In this document: positions 7,457 to 11,412 of the stretch, in pieces | How positions within the stretch are numbered: the first letter of the stretch is position 1 | How the letters are laid out: every line of letters starts with the position of its first letter | DNA from: CAZAQV01 sp964487255 | GTDB lineage: Bacteria > Myxococcota_A > Polyangia > Polyangiales > CAZAQV01 | Assembly: GCA_964487255.1 (NCBI GenBank) | Contig: CAZAQV010000055.1 | Coordinates: 1-11,412 of the forward strand | Direction: 5' to 3' | DNA length: 11,412 bases | Made by a program: the position numbers and the translations under genes | The notes under the pieces: generated by a model | Told to the model about the DNA's origin: nothing | Database searches by the model: none | What the model saw: the letters and a program-made list of their open reading frames with translations, nothing else

Positions 7457-8446
7457 GTGGCCGTCCGACCCCTCTTCATCCTGTCGCTCCCCAGGGCTGG
7501 CTCCACCCTGCTGCAGCGGATCTTGGCCGCCCAGCCGTCCGTGGCCACGACCTCCGAGCCGTGGCTCCTCCTGCCGCAGGTGTACGCGACACGGGGCCCC
7601 GGTGCGCGGGCCGAGTACGGTCACCTCCTGGGGGTCCGCGCCCTCCAGGACTTCGTCGGGAGCCTGCCGGAGGGGGCCGACACGTACCGGGCCGCCCTCC
7701 GCTCCTTCGCCCTCGAGCTCTACGGAGCCGCGGCCGACGGCGCCGCCTTCTTCATCGACAAGACGCCGCGGTACTCGCTCATCTGCCACGAGCTGCGAGC
7801 GGTCTTCCCTGACGCGCGCTTCGTGGTGCTCTGGCGAAACCCGCTTGCGGTGGCGGCGTCCATGATCCGCACCTGGGGCGAGGGCCGGTGGAACCTGCAC
7901 GCCTACCGGGCCGATCTCTACCGGGGCCTGGCCTCCCTGATCGACTTCGTGGAGACGGAGGGAGGCGGGCTGGTCGAGCTGCGCTACGAGGACCTGGTGG
8001 CCGACCCGGAGCGAGAGGTCCGCAGGGTGTGTCGGGAGACGGGGATCGAGTTCCGCGCCGAGACCCTCGGACGCCTGGAGGACGTGGGGCTCGAAGGCCG
8101 CATGGGCGATCCCACGGGGGTGGACCGCTGGTCCCGGGTGAGCGACGCGTCGCTCGGCAGGTGGCCCGGGGCCTTCGGAAACCCCCTCCGGCGGAGGTGG
8201 GCCCGGCGCTACCTGTCCTGGATCGGAGACGGACGGCTGGCGCGCATGGGATACGACCGTGCGGAGATCGAGGGGTCGCTCCGCTCCGAGCGGGGGCTGA
8301 TCCGCCACCTGGCGTCGGATGCCGCCCGGATGCCGCTGGGGACGCTACGTGCCCGGGTGAAGGACCGGGTCGGCAGCGAGCAGCTCGGACGATGGGCCGA
8401 CCCGGAGGAGGAGGTCGGGCGCCTTCACGAGCCGTTCTGGAGCTGA
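7457..8446 (+). CDS. Sulfotransferase 3 (Sulfotransfer_3-like)
   Basis: Predicted 329-residue PAPS-dependent sulfotransferase. It begins almost directly with its cofactor strand: FILSLPRAGSTLLQRIL (residues 7-23) is a textbook 5'-phosphosulfate-binding loop. DKTPRYS (101-107) is characteristic of the Sulfotransfer_3 family. VVLWRNPLAVAASMIRTW (123-140) gives the 3'-phosphate-binding Arg127 and Ser135, and LRYEDLVADPEREV (about 177-190) is the conserved downstream element. GTG 7457 is chosen because it comes five bases after the Wzz-like stop and places the cofactor loop at the usual distance; the frame is open to ATG 7343, but those residues are a Pro/Arg/Gly-rich shadow. The ribosome-binding site is weak. 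It is the last gene of the operon and overlaps the converging glycosyltransferase by 22 bases. The cofactor motifs differ from those of sulfotransferases 1 and 2, so this does not look like a recent duplicate. Confidence 0.87.
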   Translation: MAVRPLFILSLPRAGSTLLQRILAAQPSVATTSEPWLLLPQVYATRGPGARAEYGHLLGVRALQDFVGSLPEGADTYRAALRSFALELYGAAADGAAFFIDKTPRYSLICHELRAVFPDARFVVLWRNPLAVAASMIRTWGEGRWNLHAYRADLYRGLASLIDFVETEGGGLVELRYEDLVADPEREVRRVCRETGIEFRAETLGRLEDVGLEGRMGDPTGVDRWSRVSDASLGRWPGAFGNPLRRRWARRYLSWIGDGRLARMGYDRAEIEGSLRSERGLIRHLASDAARMPLGTLRARVKDRVGSEQLGRWADPEEEVGRLHEPFWS

Positions 8447-9555
8447 GACAGGAGACGGGCGTGGTCCTGGGCGCCGGACCAGCGCTCGACGGGGACGTCC
8501 TGGAACGCGCGCCGTGCCTCCTGATACTCCGCCGGGTCGAGCTCCTCGAGGAAGCGGATCAGGGCGGGCGCGTACGGGGGGGTGAAGCTCCAGCCGATGC
8601 CGAGCTCCTCCACGACCCGGGCCACCTCGAAGCCGGCGGGCACCAGGAAGGGCACGCCATGATAGCCTCCTTCGTAGAGCCGGGTGGGCAGGAGCCAGCG
8701 TGAGTTGTGCTCCGGCTGCACGAGCTCGAAGCCCCAGACCAGATCGACCTCCGAATACATCTCCCTGAGGTCGTCCGGAACCTGGTACCGGCCGTGGAAG
8801 GTGACGTTGTCCCGCCTCGCCAGGACCGCCTCGAAGTCGTCCCTGTCGATGAGCGTCGGGTATCCCCGCAGCTCGAACCGGACACGGTCGGGCAGGGCTC
8901 CGGCGATCTCGTCGATGAGCCGCCAGGAGGCCCGGCACCGCAGCGCGCCGAAGAGCCCGATCCTCCAGGGTGGGGCGGGGGACTGCCTCGCCGACGCCGT
9001 CGCGGCCGGGGGCGCCGGGTAGAGCTTGTTCTCGAGGAGGAAGAACGGATCGTGGTATCCCTGGAACTTCTCGTAGTACTCCCGGACGAACGCCTCCGAC
9101 GTCACCACCAGGAGATCCACGCGACGCAGGACCCACCGCTCCACCGCGCGGATCAGGCGTCCCTGCACCCCGCGGCCCACCATCACCGGCTGGACGTCCC
9201 CGGTCTCGTAGAGGATCACGGGGGAGTGCCCGAGCAGCTTCGTGGCGACCAAGGCCAGGAAGGCGAGGTCCATGTTGAAAGCATAGACGACGTCCGCGCG
9301 TCGGACGGTGCGCCCGTGTCGCAGCAGCCGCCACAGCCCTCGCGCGAGGGCCCAGACGCGCCGGCCGTAGGCCCGATCCCGGGTCCGGCCCAGGTCGATG
9401 TTCACCCACTCCTCGCTGCTCTGGCCGCTGAGGCGGGAGCGCCTGAACGTGGCCGTCACCACCTCCCTGCCGTTCGCGGCGAAGGCCCGCGCTCGCTTGA
9501 CGACCCGTGGTTCGGTGGCGTTGTACCCGACGACGAGGAGGGTGGGATCGGGCAT
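8425..9555 (-). CDS. Glycosyltransferase 2 (GT-B fold, GT4-like)
   Basis: Predicted 376-residue cytoplasmic glycosyltransferase. The N-terminal acceptor domain opens with LLVVGYNATEPRVVKRARAF (residues 6-25), the GT4 pattern in which the first helix pulls on past events or acceptor contacts, and contains ADVVYAFNMDLAFL (87-100). The segment WRIGLFGALR (197-206) starts the donor domain; VRFELRGYP (225-233) and NVTFHGRYQVPDDLREMYSEVDLVWG (in two parts, 250-275) are typical middle strands and helix. TRLYEGGYHGVPFLV (291-305) aligns with the 'KxfEaxaxGxPvi' element, so Glu295 is the probable second donor-binding Glu. ATG 9553-9555 is the only sensible start, though upstream - strand bases are C-rich and no Shine-Dalgarno is seen. 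It is read against the operon and overlaps sulfotransferase 3 at their 3' ends. Donor sugar and linkage are unknown. Confidence 0.85.
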   Translation of the reverse strand: MPDPTLLVVGYNATEPRVVKRARAFAANGREVVTATFRRSRLSGQSSEEWVNIDLGRTRDRAYGRRVWALARGLWRLLRHGRTVRRADVVYAFNMDLAFLALVATKLLGHSPVILYETGDVQPVMVGRGVQGRLIRAVERWVLRRVDLLVVTSEAFVREYYEKFQGYHDPFFLLENKLYPAPPAATASARQSPAPPWRIGLFGALRCRASWRLIDEIAGALPDRVRFELRGYPTLIDRDDFEAVLARRDNVTFHGRYQVPDDLREMYSEVDLVWGFELVQPEHNSRWLLPTRLYEGGYHGVPFLVPAGFEVARVVEELGIGWSFTPPYAPALIRFLEELDPAEYQEARRAFQDVPVERWSGAQDHARLLSQLQNGS

Positions 9556-9678
9556 GGACGGGGCGGGAGGGGCGGATCGAGGGGTGGGAACCCTCTCATA
9601 CTAGCCGGCCCTTCGCCGGAGCTGAAGGGCTCGCCTGGCGGGGCTGGCGGGGGTGCGTCGAGGCACCGGGACGTGCCG

Positions 9679-9734
9679 CCCCGCCCCGGCCCGGAGGGCC
9701 TCCGGGCCGGCTCCGGTCCGAGGCCGGGGCGGGG
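9679..9734. repeat. GC-rich nested inverted repeats (two alternative stems)
   Basis: An inner hairpin has perfect 11-base arms (9686-9696 CCGGCCCGGAG and 9700-9710 CTCCGGGCCGG) with a 3-base loop GGC. An outer perfect 13-base inverted repeat (9679-9691 CCCCGCCCCGGCC and 9722-9734 GGCCGGGGCGGGG) shares six bases (9686-9691) with the inner 5' arm, so the two full stems compete. Neither is followed by a T-run on either strand, so a classical intrinsic terminator is unlikely. Confidence 0.7.
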
Positions 9735-9760
9735 CCCGAGAGCCGGTGGGAGGCGGAAGA

Positions 9761-9770
9761 GCGACGTCGC
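9761..9770. repeat. 10-base palindrome GCGACGTCGC flanked by short inverted arms
   Basis: GCGACGTCGC is a perfect palindrome. It lies between GGAGGC (9749-9754) and GCCTCC (9772-9777), which are exact reverse complements. It could be an operator or part of an RNA leader for the downstream initiating-transferase gene; short GC-rich palindromes also arise by chance at this base composition. Confidence 0.35.
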
Positions 9771-9893
9771 GGCCTCCTACGGCTAGGATGCGATCCGTCC
9801 GGCGGCACTGCGGGAGCGTCATGACCGAGCCCTGGATCGAGCCCGTTCCACGGCCCATCTTGTATTCCTGACGCTTCTCTCGGCCAGGACCTC

Positions 9894-11363
9894 GTGAGTA
9901 CCCCCACCACCCTCATCCCAGCCCCTCCGCGTGTGGCGGACGATCCAGCGCCCCCGGCCGGCCCGGTGGGCCGGGGTCCACGTCAGAACCTGACCGGCCA
10001 TCTGATCAAGGGTGTGCTCCGGGTACTCTCTCTGGTGTCGGTGGACATCCTGGCCGTGTACGGGGGGCGGGGGCTCCTACGGGCGGTACGGGGCGGGGCT
10101 CTCGGGGAGGCGGCCGCCTCCTTCGTGGCCAGCCTCCTTCCGACCACGGTGTCCTCCCCGTACGAGATGGCCGTGGCGGTCGTACTGGCCATGACGGTGA
10201 CGGGTGGATACCGGGCGGGCGAGCACTGGCGTCAGCCGGTGCGCATCCTGACCGGCGTCGGGGGCGGCGTGACGTTGGCCCTCTACGCCCACATCTGGAT
10301 CAGCCACCCGGTGACCGTCGTCCTCCGGGGAGGGGTGGTCTGGACGCTTCTCGGCATCACGCTGGTGACGATGAGGAACCTCCTCTTCTGGCTGACCCGG
10401 CGCGTCCCCCGCCCGGGCCTCCGGCACCGGGTGCTCGAGGTGAAGGGGGCCAACAGCCCCACGGACCCCCTGTTCCTGGGCAAGCAGTATCCCGTGGTGG
10501 CGGTCCTCAGGGCGTCCGACCTCCCGAACGACATGGAGGCCATGGACGGATGGCTGGAGGGAGGGGTGGACACGATCATGGTGACGGGCGAGCTGAGCCC
10601 CCGCCGGTTCGGCCAGGTGGCCGACTTCGCCCTGGCGCACGGGTGTCGCCTCCTCTGCGAGCCCCGGTCGCCGCAGCTCGCCGACGTCGAGCCGCGCCGG
10701 ATCCTCATGGAGAAGACGGCGGTGAACGAGATCATCGCCCCCGCGCTCCGCGCACCCCAGCTCGTGCTCAAGAGGGGGGTGGACATCATCGGGTCGGCCC
10801 TGCTCCTGGTGCTCCTGAGCCCCGTGATGCTCGTGGTGGCCCTCGCGATCCGGCTGGATTCCCCCGGTCCCGTCCTCTTCCGTCATCGCCGGGCGGGCTA
10901 CGCCGGAGGGTTCTTCGAGCTGCTCAAGTTCCGGAGCATGCGGCCCGATGCCGAGAAGATGCTGAAGGCGGATCCGGAGCTCTGGAAGCGGTATGTCGAG
11001 AACGACTTCAAGCTTCCGGAGAGCGAGGACCCCCGGATCACCCCGCTGGGCCGGTTCCTCCGTCGCTCGAGCCTCGACGAGCTTCCCCAGCTCCTCAACG
11101 TGCTCAAGGGCGACATGTCGCTGGTGGGCCCTCGACCCGTGGTCGAGCCCGAGCTGGAGAAGTACCGGGGCCAGATCCCGACGCTCCTCTCCGTGAAGCC
11201 CGGGGTCACCGGGCTGTGGCAGGTGTCGGGCCGGAGCGACGTCGCGTTCCCCGAGCGAGCCCAGCTCGACCTGGAGTACGTGCGGCGGTGGTCCCTCGTC
11301 GGGGACCTGTGGATCCTCTTCATGACCATACCGGCGGTCCTGTATCAGCGCGGCGCGCACTGA
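9894..11363 (+). CDS. WbaP/WcaJ-like undecaprenyl-phosphate sugar phosphotransferase (initiating transferase)
   Basis: Predicted 489-residue inner-membrane polyprenyl glycosylphosphotransferase, which moves a sugar phosphate from a nucleotide sugar onto undecaprenyl phosphate to start the repeat unit. The N-terminal half has about four hydrophobic segments (around 38-57, 91-104, 117-136, 141-165). A soluble middle region (about 178-283) follows, and then the catalytic domain: LVLKRGVDIIGS (290-301) entering a membrane helix to about 320, DSPGPVLFRHRRAG (322-335), KFRSMRPDAE (345-354), RRSSLDELPQLLNVLKGDMS (390-409) with the catalytic Asp395-Glu396 pair, LVGPRP (410-415) and PGVTGLWQVSGRS (436-448). 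These are the hallmark motifs of the family. The GTG start has AGGA four bases upstream. The middle domain lacks the glycine-rich nucleotide-binding loop of relatives. The transferred sugar cannot be read from sequence. Confidence 0.93.
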   Translation: MSTPTTLIPAPPRVADDPAPPAGPVGRGPRQNLTGHLIKGVLRVLSLVSVDILAVYGGRGLLRAVRGGALGEAAASFVASLLPTTVSSPYEMAVAVVLAMTVTGGYRAGEHWRQPVRILTGVGGGVTLALYAHIWISHPVTVVLRGGVVWTLLGITLVTMRNLLFWLTRRVPRPGLRHRVLEVKGANSPTDPLFLGKQYPVVAVLRASDLPNDMEAMDGWLEGGVDTIMVTGELSPRRFGQVADFALAHGCRLLCEPRSPQLADVEPRRILMEKTAVNEIIAPALRAPQLVLKRGVDIIGSALLLVLLSPVMLVVALAIRLDSPGPVLFRHRRAGYAGGFFELLKFRSMRPDAEKMLKADPELWKRYVENDFKLPESEDPRITPLGRFLRRSSLDELPQLLNVLKGDMSLVGPRPVVEPELEKYRGQIPTLLSVKPGVTGLWQVSGRSDVAFPERAQLDLEYVRRWSLVGDLWILFMTIPAVLYQRGAH

Positions 11364-11367
11364 CTCC

Positions 11368-11412
11368 GTGACCTCCCCCTTCCAGCTCACCTCCTCCCAC
11401 GAGCCCGCCGGC
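11368..11412 (+). CDS. uvrB: UvrB, excinuclease ABC subunit B, N-terminus (3' truncated by window edge)
   Basis: Starting at GTG 11368, the 15 codons to the window edge read (M)TSPFQLTSSHEPAG. This matches the start of UvrB proteins, for example PFKLNSAFKPSG in E. coli, where the next residues are DQPEAI. UvrB is the damage-verification helicase subunit of nucleotide excision repair. It lies 4 bases after the initiating-transferase stop, with no clear ribosome-binding site of its own, so it may be co-transcribed or translationally coupled. The call rests on only about 12 residues but the pattern is distinctive. Confidence 0.72.
   Translation, partial: MTSPFQLTSSHEPAG

Larger units (their letters stand above)
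9556..9893. promoter_or_regulatory. 338-base divergent spacer, probable promoters for glycosyltransferase 2 and the initiating transferase
   Basis: No convincing gene is visible here; the short open frames are Arg/Pro/Gly-rich. Because the flanking genes diverge, both promoters should lie within. For the - strand gene a weak pair is TAGTAT (from 9598-9603) preceded 17 bases upstream by TTCAGC. For the + strand gene the most AT-rich patch is 9857-9866 (ATCTTGTATT), about 30 bases before the start, without a clear -35 partner. AGGA at 9886-9889 is the ribosome-binding site for GTG 9894. The middle holds strong inverted repeats listed separately. No ops/JUMPstart-like GGCGGTAG was seen. Confidence 0.35.

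Noticed and set aside
9679..9734. Intrinsic terminator at the GC-rich hairpin
   Set aside because: No T-run follows either stem on either strand.
9653..9871. Possible small + strand gene in the 338-base spacer
   Set aside because: Arg/Pro/Gly-rich product, passes through the inverted repeats, and has no ribosome-binding site.
10077..11390. 437-codon - strand open frame opposite the initiating transferase
   Set aside because: Antisense to a gene with all hallmark catalytic motifs; its own product is His/Glu/Arg/Gly-rich with no recognisable domain.
1..11412. Insertion sequences, CRISPR arrays, tRNA genes, attachment sites
   Set aside because: No transposase motifs, spaced direct repeats or tRNA-like stem pattern were noticed in any spacer on reading; the window is almost fully coding.

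Overview
The window is very GC-rich (roughly 70% by eye) and densely packed, with GTG starts, good Shine-Dalgarno sites and overlapping genes. A Wzi-type outer-membrane protein, a Wzz-type co-polymerase and a WbaP-type initiating transferase point to a Gram-negative (diderm) bacterium with a Wzx/Wzy-type capsule or exopolysaccharide. Composition and gene mix would fit a high-GC phylum such as Gemmatimonadota, but that is a guess; nothing here fixes the taxon.

Layout. Bases 3-77 hold the last codons of an unidentified + strand gene. A Wzi-like capsule-anchoring barrel gene follows on the - strand (100-1590). A 218-base divergent spacer separates it from a tight + strand operon (1809-8446): sulfotransferase 1, glycosyltransferase 1, sulfotransferase 2, a Wzy-like membrane polymerase, a Wzz-like chain-length regulator and sulfotransferase 3. 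Junctions overlap by 4-8 bases or leave gaps of 5 and 40 bases. A second glycosyltransferase (8425-9555) lies on the - strand and overlaps the operon end tail-to-tail by 22 bases. A 338-base spacer with strong GC-rich inverted repeats leads to a + strand polyprenyl-phosphate sugar phosphotransferase (9894-11363). The last 45 bases read as the start of uvrB, a DNA-repair gene, so the polysaccharide locus appears to end there.

How the genes may work together. The WbaP-like enzyme would load the first sugar phosphate onto undecaprenyl phosphate, and the two glycosyltransferases would extend it. Three sulfotransferases, probably PAPS-dependent, would sulfate the sugars. Wzy and Wzz would polymerise the repeat and set its length, and the Wzi-like protein would hold the polymer at the cell surface. 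The most notable reading is therefore a compact locus for a multiply sulfated bacterial surface polysaccharide. No Wzx flippase, Wza-type export channel, sugar-nucleotide synthesis gene or PAPS-synthesis gene is visible, so these must lie to the left or elsewhere in the genome.
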